DNA of 64,000 nucleotides from Dokdonella_A sp963775445 (GTDB lineage: Bacteria; Pseudomonadota; Gammaproteobacteria; Xanthomonadales; Rhodanobacteraceae). Of this stretch, positions 43,986-54,201 are shown one piece after another. Made by a program: the position numbers and the translations under genes. Position 1 is the first letter of the stretch. Every line of letters begins with the position of its first letter. The stretch is taken from positions 682,001-746,000 of the forward strand of contig CAVZIT010000006.1 in assembly GCA_963775445.1 (NCBI GenBank), read 5' to 3'. The notes beneath the pieces were generated by a model that worked only from the letters and a program-made list of their open reading frames with translations, made no database searches and was not told the origin of the DNA.

Positions 43986-45040
43986 CCTGAGCTTGGTCCG
44001 CAGGGCCGAAGTCGAAGGGCACGCCACCAATATCGGCAGTTGTAAGCGATGCCGCCGGCACTTCGACTTCGCTCGCTCACGCGAGCTACGCTCAGTGAGA
44101 ACGGTTTGGGGAAAACTTCGCTCGCTCACGCGGCTACGCTCAGACAGGCGAAGTCGAAGGGCACGCCGCCCAACTCCCCCCTCCGTTCACCCTGAGCGTA
44201 GGCCCGAAGGGCCGAAGTCGAAGGGCAAGACACCAATATCGGCAGTTGTAAGCGATGCCGCCGGCACTTCGACTTCGCTCGCTCACGCGAGCTACGCTCA
44301 GTGAGAACGGTTTGGGGAAAACTTCGCTCGCTCACGGGGCCACGCTCCGTGAGAACGGTTTGGGGAAACTTCGCTCGCTCACGCGAGCTACGCTCAGACA
44401 GGCGAAGTCGAAGGGCACGCCGCCCAACTCCCCCCTCCGTTCACCCTGAGCGTAGGCCCGAAGGGCCGAAGTCGAAGGGCAAGACACCAATATCGGCAGT
44501 TGTAAGCGATGCCGCCGGCACTTCGACTTCGCTCGCTCACGCGAGCTACGCTCAGTGAGAACGGTTTGGGGAAACTTTGCTCGCTCACGGGGCCACGCTC
44601 CGTGAGAACGGTTTGGGGAAACTTCGCTCGCTCACGCGAGCTACGCTCAGGACAGCGAGTCGAAGGGACGCTTCGCACTCCTCACGCGAGCGAGGCTCGA
44701 AGGGCGCGTTGAGCGCCAACTCCCCTCCCCGTTCACCCTGAGCGTAGGCCCGACAGGGCCGAAGTCGAAGGGCACGCCGCCCAACTCCCCGCTCCGTTCA
44801 CCCTGAGCGTAGGCCCGCAGGGCCGAAGTCGAAGGGCCATCCTGGTCAGTGCTTCGACTTCGCTTGCTTGCGCAAGCTACGCTCAGCACGAACGGAATTT
44901 CATCAGCGGAACATCGGCTACGCTCAGCACCAACGGAATTTCATTAGCTGAACATCGGCTACGCTCAGCACCAACGGAATTTCATTAGCTGAGCATCGTC
45001 GCTCAGCACGAACGGAATTTCATTGGCTGAGCATCGTCGC
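43986..45040. repeat. Repeat island 4
   Basis: About 1.05 kb. The composite cycle has a left-arm unit (CCCTGAGCGTAGGCCCGAAG-GGCCGAAGTCG), a centre (ACACCAATATCGGCAGTTGT-AAGCGATGCCGCCGG) and right-arm units (TTCGCTCGCTCACGCGAGCT-ACGCTCAGTGAG). Centres lie at about 44028-44061, 44227-44260 and 44486-44519. Right-arm units repeat with AACGGTTTGGGGAAACTTCG as junction. The last part (44880-45040) is a different short array, CTACGCTCAGCACGAACGG-AATTTCATTAGC. Cycles are nearly identical to those of island 5. Confidence 0.9.
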
Positions 45041-45099
45041 CAATCAGAAAACAGGAACCACCGCACTCCGCCATTGGGCGGACACGCTATGCTGATTCG

Positions 45100-46914
45100 A
45101 TGAACGCCTTGTCCACCACCGAAATCGTCGCCGCGCTCAAGGAAGGAGATGGGTCGCGCGCCGAGCAGGGCGCGCGGCACTTGCTCGACATGCAACCGGA
45201 CGATAGCCAGGCGCTCACCTTGCTTGCGATCTCGCTCAACCTGCAGCGTCGTCTTCCCGAAGCGGCCGATCTTTATCGGCGCCTCATTGAGCTTGAACCG
45301 AACGAACCCGCGCATCGCAGCAGTCTCGGCACCACGCTGCGGGAAATCGGAGATGTCGTCGGCGCCGAGCGCGCCTATCGCGACGCGCTTTCGCTACGGC
45401 CCGGAGATGCGCTGGTCCTCGCCGATCTTGGATTGTTGCGCTGGCAGTGCGGCGATGCAGTCGACACGCGCGATCTGATGCTCGCGGCCTTCGCGGCCGA
45501 TCCCAACTTGCCCGAACCGCGCATCGTCGGCGCGCTGGCATGTTTCGAATGCGCCGAACCCGACCGCGCGCGAGAACTGCTCGCCGACCACGCTCGCTGG
45601 TCCTATCTCGGCCCGATGCTGGAGTCATCGCTCGCGACCGCGTTGCTGCAACTCCAGCGTGGCGACGACGCCGAGAGGCGTCTGCGCGCGCTGCTGCATC
45701 GACCCAAGGCTGCGCTGGTCGCGCGCCTCAACCTGATCGAATTGCTCGAGCGCGTCAATCGGCTGGACGAGGCCGAAACCATGCTGCACGAAGCTCAGGC
45801 GATGGGCGCCGACGCGAAGCAGACGCTGGCTGCGCGCGCTTCGCTCGCGGCGCGGCGCGGGCATCACGAGGAAGCGCGTGCGCTGTTTCGCCTCGAACTC
45901 GAATCAGCCGATCAATCCATCGTCCACGCACCGCGCTGGTGCGCACTCGCAAAATCCTGCGATGCCCTCGGCGATGCGGCCGGAGCGATGGAAGCGCTCT
46001 CTCACGCACATGCCATCCAGATGCGACATGCCGTGCGTCTGGCTCGCAACACCGACGCGCCCGATGACGATCCGTTGAGGCTCTCGCGCTTCGCGCTCGA
46101 AGGATCCGCGCCGGTCGCATGGAGCGAAGATCGGACTGCGCCCGCGGCGGACCAATCGCCGATCTTCATCGTCGGGTTTCCACGTTCGGGCACGACCCTG
46201 CTCGAACAGATGCTCGATGCGCATCCGGGCGTCAAGTCGATGGACGAGCGCTCCTTCGTGCGCGATGTCATCCGTGCCATGCGCGCCTCCGGGCTTGCCT
46301 ACCCCGCGAATCTCGATCGGCTCGATGCGCAGCAGCTGGCTGAACTGCGGGACCTCTACTGGAGGCGCGTGGGTACGATCGTCGAGATGGATCCCGCCGA
46401 CCGTGTCGTCGACAAGAATCCGCTCAACATGCTGCGCCTGCCGATGATCAAGCGGCTGTTCCCGAACGCGCGCATCGTCCTCACGCTGCGCCACCCGTGC
46501 GATGTGATCCTGAGCAATTACATGCAGGATTTCCGCGCACCGAAGCTGCAGATTCTGTGCGCGTCGCTGGAGCGGCTCGCACTCGGTTATGCGGGGGCGA
46601 TGAATTTCTGGATTCGCCACGCCGAGTTGCTCCATCCCGATGTGATCGAACTGCGCTACGAGGACCTGCTCGACGACACCGCTGCCGAGACCGCTCGTCT
46701 CGCCAGGTTTCTCGGGCTCGACGACGCGGCCGCCCTGCAACAATTCCAGCAGCGGGCACGCGCCAAAGGCTACATCGATACACCAAGCTACTCGCAGGTG
46801 GTCGAACCGCTCGGCAAGAGCGCCATCGGCCGCTGGCACCGCTATCGCGAATACATCGACCCGGTCCTGCCAACGCTCGCGCCGCTGATCGATCGCTGGG
46901 GCTATGCGGCGTGA
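45100..46914 (+). CDS. TPR-sulfotransferase D
   Basis: A 604-residue close paralogue of C, with the same length and co-linear motifs. TPR helices cover about residues 1-345 (AADLYRRLIELEPNEPAH). The sulfotransferase domain has FIVGFPRSGTTLLEQML, DKNPLNMLRLPMIKRLFP and the 3'-phosphate site TLRHPCDVILSNYMQDF. C-terminal TPSYSQVVEPL and GRWHRYREYI match. The ATG at 45100 follows the end of island 4 by about 60 bases. C and D lie on opposite strands about the TonB receptor, as if one was copied and inverted. Confidence 0.9.
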   Translation: MNALSTTEIVAALKEGDGSRAEQGARHLLDMQPDDSQALTLLAISLNLQRRLPEAADLYRRLIELEPNEPAHRSSLGTTLREIGDVVGAERAYRDALSLRPGDALVLADLGLLRWQCGDAVDTRDLMLAAFAADPNLPEPRIVGALACFECAEPDRARELLADHARWSYLGPMLESSLATALLQLQRGDDAERRLRALLHRPKAALVARLNLIELLERVNRLDEAETMLHEAQAMGADAKQTLAARASLAARRGHHEEARALFRLELESADQSIVHAPRWCALAKSCDALGDAAGAMEALSHAHAIQMRHAVRLARNTDAPDDDPLRLSRFALEGSAPVAWSEDRTAPAADQSPIFIVGFPRSGTTLLEQMLDAHPGVKSMDERSFVRDVIRAMRASGLAYPANLDRLDAQQLAELRDLYWRRVGTIVEMDPADRVVDKNPLNMLRLPMIKRLFPNARIVLTLRHPCDVILSNYMQDFRAPKLQILCASLERLALGYAGAMNFWIRHAELLHPDVIELRYEDLLDDTAAETARLARFLGLDDAAALQQFQQRARAKGYIDTPSYSQVVEPLGKSAIGRWHRYREYIDPVLPTLAPLIDRWGYAA

Positions 46915-46984
46915 GTCCCGCAGGGCGCGCTGATCCGGATCGGGTTCGCACAGGGAGCGCAGTGCCCGGGAGCGGCGGTTGAAC

Positions 46985-48643
46985 ATGACGCCCGATCGAT
47001 CGCCCCACGATGATTCCGCAGCGCAACGAGCCGCGGCCCTCATGGCCGAATATGCGCAGCTTGCGGTGGCGACACCTGATCTTGCCCGCAAGACATTGGC
47101 CACGAGACTCGCAGGGTCTCCGTCCGCAGACTGGCTCGATTGTGCGCAAGCGCTGGTCTTGCGCCGCGATCTCGACGGCGCAATTGCCATACTCTCCAGC
47201 GCCATCGAGGCGCATTCCGATGCGCCGGCGTTGCAACATGCGCTGGCCGGCCTGCTGTGGCAGGCGAAGCGGCCCGAGGCGGCCGAGCCCTTGTTGCGCG
47301 CGTTGATCGCCCGCGATCCCGCCGACATCGCGGCAACCTTCCTCCTCGCGCGCGTACTCAAGGAACAAGGCCGCATGGGCGCGGTCGAGAACCGGTTGCG
47401 TTCGCTTTTCAGCAACACAAAACCTTCCAGCGAAATCCTCATCGAGGCAATCGAACTGCTCGACGATTGCAACCGCAAGCAGGCAGCTGCCGATCTGTGC
47501 GAAAGCGCCATAGCAGCCGGATCGACCGATCCGCGCCTGCACGCCTACGGCGGCATGCTCGCCTTGCATCTCGGTCATTTCGATCGCGCGCGCGAACGTT
47601 ATCTGTTCGCGATCGAGCATGATGCGCGCGCCTTCGATTGGCAGGCCGCAACCGCGCTCGCGTCCGCGCAGCGTTATGCCGACGCGGCGCATCCCGATTT
47701 CGAGCTGTTCCGCAACGCGTTGCAACGGTCCGGGCTCGGCGCGCCGACGCGAGCTTCCCTGCTGTTCGCGCTCGGCAAGGCATTCGACGACATCGCCGAC
47801 CCAGCGCGCGCGACCGACTATTTCCGGCAAGGCAACGCGATCGTCGCTGACATCGCGCCATGGTCGCGCAAGCAGTGGCGGCGCGTCGTCGAAGCCCGCT
47901 TGAACGCCAAACCCGGAGCGCGCGCGCGCGCAACGAAGGACGAGTCGATACCGATCTTCGTCCTCGGCGTTCCGCGCTCAGGCACGACTCTCGTTGCCGA
48001 ATGGCTCGCACGCCATCCGGATGTCGTCAACCGCGGCGAACTCGGCTGGATGCCCCATGTCGCACGCGAACTCGCGCAGACGGGCGCGTCCGATGGCGCC
48101 GCGCTGGATCGGGCGGCGGCGACGTATCTTGCGCACCTGCGCCAGGACGATGCCAGCGCGCGCTGGTTCATCGACAAGCAGCCGCTCAATTTCCTGCATA
48201 TCGATCTGATCGCGACGCTGTTCCCGCAGGCGCGCATCATCTACTGCGAGCGCGACGCGCGCGATACCGCGCTGTCGATCTGGATGCAGTACTTCGTCGG
48301 ACCGGAAAACAATTTCGCATACGATTTCGCCAACATCGCGACTGTGATCCACGACTGCCAGAGGCTGATGGCAAAGGCTTGCGCGGGGCATCGCGTTCCG
48401 ATCCATCGCGTGCGCTACGAGGATGCAGTGCACGATGCGGATGCTTGCCAGCGTGAACTGGCCACGTGGCTCGAATTGCCCGACGTCGAGGACTGGTCGC
48501 AATCGCCGAGCGCATCGAGTATCGCGACGGCCAGCGCATGGCAGGCGCGCCAGCCGGTGCACACCGGATCGATCGGACGCTGGCGGCCCTACGCGCCGTA
48601 CCTGCCGGAATTGCTGAAATCGTTTCCAGGAACGTCCTCGTAA
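46985..48643 (+). CDS. TPR-sulfotransferase E
   Basis: A 552-residue protein. TPR helices cover about residues 1-310, followed by a sulfotransferase domain with FVLGVPRSGTTLVAEWLARH, DKQPLNFLHIDLIATLFP and ARIIYCERDARDTALSIW. The ending ASAWQARQPVHTGSIGRWRPY is nearly the same as in paralogue A (ASLWQARQPVHSRSLGRWRRY), so A and E form a subfamily apart from B, C and D. The ATG at 46985 is preferred over a TTG two codons upstream; a GGGAGCGGCGG sequence lies upstream. It follows D by 70 bases, probably as an operon. Confidence 0.89.
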   Translation: MTPDRSPHDDSAAQRAAALMAEYAQLAVATPDLARKTLATRLAGSPSADWLDCAQALVLRRDLDGAIAILSSAIEAHSDAPALQHALAGLLWQAKRPEAAEPLLRALIARDPADIAATFLLARVLKEQGRMGAVENRLRSLFSNTKPSSEILIEAIELLDDCNRKQAAADLCESAIAAGSTDPRLHAYGGMLALHLGHFDRARERYLFAIEHDARAFDWQAATALASAQRYADAAHPDFELFRNALQRSGLGAPTRASLLFALGKAFDDIADPARATDYFRQGNAIVADIAPWSRKQWRRVVEARLNAKPGARARATKDESIPIFVLGVPRSGTTLVAEWLARHPDVVNRGELGWMPHVARELAQTGASDGAALDRAAATYLAHLRQDDASARWFIDKQPLNFLHIDLIATLFPQARIIYCERDARDTALSIWMQYFVGPENNFAYDFANIATVIHDCQRLMAKACAGHRVPIHRVRYEDAVHDADACQRELATWLELPDVEDWSQSPSASSIATASAWQARQPVHTGSIGRWRPYAPYLPELLKSFPGTSS

Positions 48644-48778
48644 GTCCTGAACATCTCGCGAAGCCGCGCAGCGCATGGCGTAGTACCGTTCAACCGCATG
48701 CCGAAAGGTCCGTCATGGACTTCCTCGGCTCGAACGGTCGCGGCACGGCCGCGGCCTGCTCCCCACGCCCGGTGCGCG

Positions 48779-49756
48779 CTACCCTGCGTCGCGCGGCGAC
48801 GTATCGGCGCGCAGTGCGGCGATCAACGCTTCCATGTCCGCCGGTCGGGCGACCTCAAACGCGACCGGCTCGCCGCTCGCCGGATGATCGAATTCGAGTC
48901 GCTCGGCGTGCAGCGCCTGCCGGCGGAACTCGCGCATCGCCTCAGCCAAGGCAGGCGTCGCGCCCTTGGGCAGGCGCAACCCACCGTATTGCGCGTCGCC
49001 GACCAGCGGATGACGGATATGCGCCAGATGCACGCGGATCTGGTGGGTGCGACCGGTTTCGAGCTGACACTCGATGCGCGTCAGGGCGCGATAGCGCTCG
49101 CGCACGCGGTAATGCGTCACCGCCTCGCGACCGTCGTCGCGTACCGCCTGTTTCAGGCGATCCCGCGGATGGCGTCCGATCGGCGCTTCGATGCGACCGC
49201 CCGCGATCATCGGACCGTACACGATGGCCTCGTACTGGCGATGCACCGAGCGCGCGCCGAGTTGCGCCACCAGCGAGGTATGCGCACGCAGGCTACGCGC
49301 CACGACCATCAAGCCCGAGGTGTCCTTGTCCAGCCGGTGCACCAGGCCCGCGCGAGGAATCGCCGCGAGTTCCGGCGCGTGATGCAGCAACGCATTCTGC
49401 AGCGTGCCATCACGGTTGCCGGCGCCCGGATGCACCACCAGACCCGCCGGCTTGTTGACCACGAGGATGTCGGCATCCTCGTGGCGAATGTCCAGATCGA
49501 TTTCCTCGGGCAATGCGCGCGTCTCGCGCTTCATTTCGACGTTCAGCTCGACCCGCTCATCGCCAATCACGATCTGCCGCGGCGCCACGGCGGCGCCATC
49601 GAGCAGCACTGCGCCGGACTTGATCCACGCGGCGAGGCGCGAGCGCGAGTAATCCGGAAACAACTCGGCCAACACCTGATCCAGGCGTCGACCGGCCGCT
49701 TGCGGCGGAATGCGCGCGCTCAGGCGGATTTCGTCAGGGCTCACGGAGAGCAACAC
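48779..49756 (-). CDS. rluD: Large-subunit rRNA pseudouridine synthase D
   Basis: Converts uridines of helix 69 of 23S rRNA to pseudouridine. The 325-residue enzyme has an N-terminal S4 domain (RLDQVLAELFPDYSRSRLAA), then the catalytic domain with HRLDKDTSG (Asp143 nucleophile), GRTHQIRVHLAHI and a conserved C-terminus. The start is GTG at 49756 or TTG/GTG a few codons later. It is divergent from bamD, the same neighbour pair as in Escherichia coli, which supports both calls. Confidence 0.94.
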   Translation of the reverse strand: MLLSVSPDEIRLSARIPPQAAGRRLDQVLAELFPDYSRSRLAAWIKSGAVLLDGAAVAPRQIVIGDERVELNVEMKRETRALPEEIDLDIRHEDADILVVNKPAGLVVHPGAGNRDGTLQNALLHHAPELAAIPRAGLVHRLDKDTSGLMVVARSLRAHTSLVAQLGARSVHRQYEAIVYGPMIAGGRIEAPIGRHPRDRLKQAVRDDGREAVTHYRVRERYRALTRIECQLETGRTHQIRVHLAHIRHPLVGDAQYGGLRLPKGATPALAEAMREFRRQALHAERLEFDHPASGEPVAFEVARPADMEALIAALRADTSPRDAG

Positions 49757-49865
49757 TCACGGGGATTCGCGCTTGCAGCGGGCCGGAATCGGCCCATTCG
49801 CGTTCCGGCGCGATGCGCGTTCGGGGTATCATCATGGGCCAATCATCGCAGAGCCTGGCGTTCGC

Positions 49866-50702
49866 ATGCGCGTTTTTCCCGGATTTCGACTTTTGATCGG
49901 CGTTTTGCTGCTCGCGCTGGTCGTTGCACTCGCTGGTTGCTCTCTGTTCGGCAAGAACAAACGCGATCCGCTCGATACCCTGCCGCTCGAGCAGTTGTAT
50001 TCGCACGGCGTTGATGCCCTCGAAGGCGGCAATACCGGTCGCGCGGTGCAAATCTTCACGCGCCTGATCTCGCGCTTTCCGTTCGGTCCGTACACCGAGC
50101 AATCGGAGATCAATCTCGCCTACGCGCAGTACAAGGATGGCAAGCCCGACGACGCCTATTCCACCATCAACCGCTTCATCAAGACCTATCCGACGCATCG
50201 CCACATCGATTACGCGTATTACCTGCGCGGCCTGATCAACTTCGACCGCAGCCAGGGCGTGCTCGAAGGCTACATCGGCCAGGACATGACCAAGCGCGAC
50301 CAGACCAACCTGCGCCGCTCGTTCGATGATTTCTCGTCGCTGGTACGGCGCTATCCGAAAAGCAAATACGCCGCGGACGGGCGCCAGCGCATGGTGTTCC
50401 TGCGCAATACCATGGCCCAGGCCGATCTCCACGTCGCGCTGTTCTATCTGCGCCGCGGCGTATATGTCGCAGCGGCCAAGCGCGCCAAGTCGATCGTGGA
50501 AACCTACCCGCGCAGCCCGCAGGCCGGCGACGCGCTCGCGATCATGGCAAAGAGCTATCACAAGCTCGGCCAGGACAAGCTCGCTGCGGATGCCGAACGC
50601 GTGCTCAAACTCAACTACCCGGACCATCCCTACTTCAGCGGCAACTGGCCGCACTACCCATCGAACCTGTGGAAGGTCATTCCGCTGACCAACCGCGGCT
50701 GA
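49866..50702 (+). CDS. bamD: Outer-membrane assembly lipoprotein BamD
   Basis: Essential lipoprotein of the Bam complex that inserts beta-barrel proteins, on the inner face of the outer membrane. The 278-residue protein has lipobox ALAGC with lipidated Cys25, then five TPR-like repeats including the conserved RFPFGPYTEQSEINLAYAQY and VRRYPKSKYAADGRQRM. The ATG at 49866 opens the signal peptide. It is followed eight bases later by pilR. Confidence 0.95.
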   Translation: MRVFPGFRLLIGVLLLALVVALAGCSLFGKNKRDPLDTLPLEQLYSHGVDALEGGNTGRAVQIFTRLISRFPFGPYTEQSEINLAYAQYKDGKPDDAYSTINRFIKTYPTHRHIDYAYYLRGLINFDRSQGVLEGYIGQDMTKRDQTNLRRSFDDFSSLVRRYPKSKYAADGRQRMVFLRNTMAQADLHVALFYLRRGVYVAAAKRAKSIVETYPRSPQAGDALAIMAKSYHKLGQDKLAADAERVLKLNYPDHPYFSGNWPHYPSNLWKVIPLTNRG

Positions 50703-50709
50703 GCCTCGA

Positions 50710-52180
50710 ATGAGCAAACCGTACGCGCTGGTCGTCGACGATGAACGCGATATCCGCGAGCTGCTCACGCTGACGCTCGGGCGCATGAACATGGTCGTCG
50801 AATCGGCGGCCACGGTGGCCGAGGCGCGCGGACGCCTCGCCGAGCGCAGCTACGCGCTGTGCTTCACCGACATGCGCCTGCCGGACGGTTCCGGTCAGGA
50901 AATCATCGAAGTCATCGCCGAGGAATATCCCGATACGCCGGTCGCCATGATCACGGCGTACGGCAACGTCGATGCGGCCGTGGTCGCGCTCAAGGCCGGC
51001 GCGTTCGACTTCGTGTCCAAACCGGTCGATCTCGGCGTGCTGCGGCGGCTGGTCCAGACCGCGCTCAAGCTGTCCGAGGAAAAGCGCGCCGATGTCGCCA
51101 GCAGCAGCGCGCGCCTGATCGGCAGCTCGCAACCGATGCAGGCGTTGCGAGCGATGATCGGCAAGGTCGCGCGCAGCCAGGCGCCGGTGTACATCCGCGG
51201 CGAATCGGGCGTCGGCAAGGAACTGGTCGCACGCCTGATCCACGATGAAGGCCCGCGCGCGAGCGCCCCGTTCGTGCCGGTCAACTGCGGCGCGATTCCA
51301 TCGGAACTGATGGAGAGTGAATTCTTCGGCCACCGCAAGGGCAGCTTCACCGGCGCGCATGCGGACAAGGACGGTTTGTTCCGCGCAGCCAACGGCGGCA
51401 CGCTGTTTCTCGACGAAGTGGCCGAGCTGCCCTTGCCGATGCAGGTGAAGCTGCTGCGCGTCATCCAGGAGAAGGCCGTGCGGCCGGTCGGTGCGCACGA
51501 TGAGGCCGCGGTCGATGTGCGCATCCTCTCGGCGACGCACAAGAACCTCGCGAACCTCGTCGAAACCGGCGCGTTCCGGCAGGATTTGTTCTATCGCATC
51601 AACGTGATCGAACTGCCCGTGCCGCCGCTGCGCGAACGCGCCGGCGACATTGCCGAACTGGCCCAGCGCATGCTCGCGCGCCTGTGTGGCGAAACGGGGG
51701 GCGATCCGCCCGCGCTGACGCCCGACGCGATGGCCGCGCTCACCAGCTATTCGTTCCCGGGCAATGTGCGCGAACTGGAAAACGTGCTCGAGCGCGCGGT
51801 GGCGATGTGCGACGGCGGCAACATCGATACGGCCGATCTGCATCTTTCTGCGCGAGCCGGAACGCGCGGACCGCCGGGCGCGGGCGACGCGACGAACGCG
51901 ATCGAATCCGCGCCACCACCGGCTACTCACGCAGCACCGCAACACGCTCCTGTGCCGGCAACCGCTGCGCGCGTCACCAACCCGAATCCCGGGGTGCGGC
52001 ACGCCACCGACAATCCAGCGGAACCCGAACGACCTCGCCGCTGCGGTAGCCGAGACCGAACGCGCTGCGATCATCAAGGCACTCGACGCGACGCGCTGGA
52101 ACCGCACCGCCGCCGCCAAGAAACTCGGCCTCACGCTGCGCCAGCTGCGCTACCGCCTCGAACGCCTCGGCATCGAATAG
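50710..52180 (+). CDS. pilR: PilR-type sigma-54 response regulator, frameshifted before the Fis HTH
   Basis: NtrC-class activator. Receiver domain with phospho-acceptor Asp54 (CFTDMRLPDG), AAA+ domain with Walker A GESGVGKE (164-171), sigma-54 contact loop GSFTGA (211-216) and Walker B TLFLDEVAEL. The Fis-type helix-turn-helix (NRTAAAKKLGLTLRQLRYRL) is encoded in the next frame and ends at 52180. The shift lies in the linker, between about 51985 and 52035, near a CCCGGGG run. Read without correction, the frame runs on to 52302 into island 5 and loses the HTH. A sequencing indel is the simplest explanation. The pilin gene with a sigma-54 promoter 2 kb downstream supports the PilR name; no pilS is present here. 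Confidence 0.85.
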
Positions 52181-52194
52181 CGCAGGCACAATGC

Positions 52195-53870
52195 CGAACC
52201 GGTGCCTCCGTTCGCGCTGAGCCCTTCGACTCGGCCGTTGGCCTACGCTCAGGACAGGCGAAGTCGAAGGGCACGCTTCGCACCCCTCCCCGTTCGCCCT
52301 GAGTCCTTCGACTTCGGCCGTTGGCCTACGCTCAGGACAGGCGAAGTCGAAGCCGCGCACGACTTCGCTCGCTCACCGAGCTACGCTCAGTGAGAACGGT
52401 TTGGGAACTTCGCTCGCTCACCCGGCCTACGCTCAGGACAGGCGAAGTCGAAGGGCACGCCGCCCAACTCCCCCCTCCGTTCACCCTGAGCGTAGGCCCG
52501 AAGGGCCGAAGTCGAAGGGCAAGACACCAATATCGGCAGTGGCAAGCGATGCCGCCGGCACTTCGACTTCGCTCGCTCACGCGAGCTACGCTCAGTGAGA
52601 ACGGTTTGGGGGAAACTTCGCTCGCTCACGCGGGCTACGCTCAGTGAGAACGGTTTGGGGAAACTTCGCTCGCTCACCCGGCCTACGCTCAGGACAGGCG
52701 AAGTCGAAGGGCACGCTGCCGCAACCCCCCCTCCGTTCACCCTGAGCGTAGGCCCGAAGGGCCGAAGTCGAAGGGCAAGACACCAATATCGCCAGTGGCA
52801 AGCGATGCCGTCGGCACTTCGACTTCGCTCGCTCACGCGAGCTACGCTCAGTGAGAACGGTTTGGGGGAAACTTCGCTCGCTCACGCGAGCTACGCTCAG
52901 TGAGAACGGTTTGGGGGAAACTTCGCTCGCTCACCCGGCCTACGCTCAGGACAGGCGAAGTCGAAGGGCACGCCGCCCAACTCCCCCCTCCGTTCACCCT
53001 GAGCGTAGGCCCGAAGGGCCGAAGTCGAAGGGCAAGACACCAATATCGGCAGTGGCAAGCGATGCCGCCGGCACTTCGACTTCGCTCGCTCACGCGAGCT
53101 ACGCTCAGTGAGAACGGTTTGGGGAAACTTCGCTCGCTCACGCGAGCTACGCTCAGTGAGAACGGTTTGGGGAAACTTCGCTCGCTCACCCGGCCTACGC
53201 TCAGGACAGGCGAAGTCGAAGGGCACGCCGCCCAACTCCCCCCTCCGTTCACCCTGAGCGTAGGCCCGAAGGGCCGAAGTCGAAGGGCAAGACACCAATA
53301 TCGGCAGTGGCAAGCGATGCCGCCGGCACTTCGACTTCGCTCGCTCACGCGAGCTACGCTCAGTGAGAACGGTTTGGGGGAAACTTCGCTCGCTCACGCG
53401 AGCTACGCTCAGTGAGAACGGTTTGGGGGAAACTTTGCTCGCTCACGCGGGCTACGCTCAGTGAGAACGGTTTGGGGGAAACTTCGCTCGCTCACCCGGC
53501 CTACGCTCAGGACAGGCGAAGTCGAAGGGCACGCCGCCCAACTCCCCCCTCCGTTCACCCTGAGCGTAGGCCCGAAGGGCCGAAGTCGAAGGGCACGCCG
53601 CCCAACTCCCCCTCCGTTCACCCTGAGCGTAGGCCCGAAGGGCCGAAGTCGAAGGGCAAGACACCAATATCGGCAGTGGCAAGCGATGCCGCCGGCACTT
53701 CGACTTCGCTCGCTCACGCGAGCTACGCTCAGTGAGAACGGTTTGGGGAAACTTCGCTCGCTCACGCGAGCTACGCTCAGTGAGAACGGTTTGGGTACGA
53801 CTTCGCTCGCTCACGCGAGCTACGCTCAGTGAGAACGGATGGGGAGAAACTTCGCTCGCCAGACCTCAAC
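52195..53870. repeat. Repeat island 5
   Basis: About 1.7 kb, the largest island. It has four to five composite cycles of roughly 250-300 bp. Each has a right-end unit GCCTACGCTCAGGACAGGCG, a spacer CACGCCGCCCAACTCCCCCC, a left-arm unit (CACCCTGAGCGTAGGCCCGA), the centre ACACCAATATCGGCAGTGGC, and one to three right-arm units (TTCGCTCGCTCACGCGAGCT) joined by GAACGGTTTGGGGGAAACTT. One cycle has a doubled left-arm unit (about 53545-53660). It shares its centre and unit forms with island 4, differing at a few positions (TGGC for TTGT). Open frames are repeat translations. It separates pilR from the pilA promoter. Confidence 0.9.
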
Positions 53871-53963
53871 CACGCCCCAACCTCCAGCACCTGCCGCCGC
53901 CGCGCACGATTCCTGCATTCCCACATTCGCAATCGATTCGATACGCGATTCCCAAATGCTCAC

Positions 53964-53980
53964 TTGTCACATCGTGACAA
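53964..53980. promoter_or_regulatory. Candidate PilR enhancer palindrome
   Basis: A perfect 7-3-7 inverted repeat TTGTCACATCGTGACAA, followed four bases later by another TTGTCA (53984-53989), with an opposed TGACAA at 54048-54053. It lies about 100 bases upstream of the sigma-54 promoter, the usual place for an NtrC-class enhancer. The TGTC core agrees with reported PilR sites. Inference from position and symmetry. Confidence 0.7.
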
Positions 53981-54071
53981 AAATTGTCAGCCACACCGCC
54001 GATCACCGAAAACCCGCGAAACCCGTCACACGCAGCATGGCCGATCCTGACAACATTTCGGCCGAAAACAC

Positions 54072-54087
54072 TGGCACGGCGCTTGCT
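54072..54087 (+). promoter_or_regulatory. Sigma-54 promoter of pilA
   Basis: TGGCACGGCGCTTGCT matches the RpoN consensus TGGCAC-N5-TTGC exactly, with GG and GC elements at -24 and -12. It predicts a start of transcription near 54099, giving a leader of about 100 bases before the pilA ATG. Confidence 0.92.
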
Positions 54088-54201
54088 CATTCTTGGGCGG
54101 GCTGGCGGTTCGTCCAGGCAGGGGGCAAGAAACAGCCTGCTCGGGCCCGGCCAATGCTCAGGGAAATAAAGTCTCTATCAACCTCATCGAGGACACGACA
54201 C

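Noticed and set aside
52301..53832. Long open frames inside island 5
   Set aside because: They encode only repeated Ser/Arg/Leu-rich peptides from units without stops; both strands and several frames are open alike.
52195..53870. CRISPR-like regular repeats
   Set aside because: Units are adjacent or joined by repeat-derived sequence, not by unique spacers, and they occur in both orientations. No cas gene is present.
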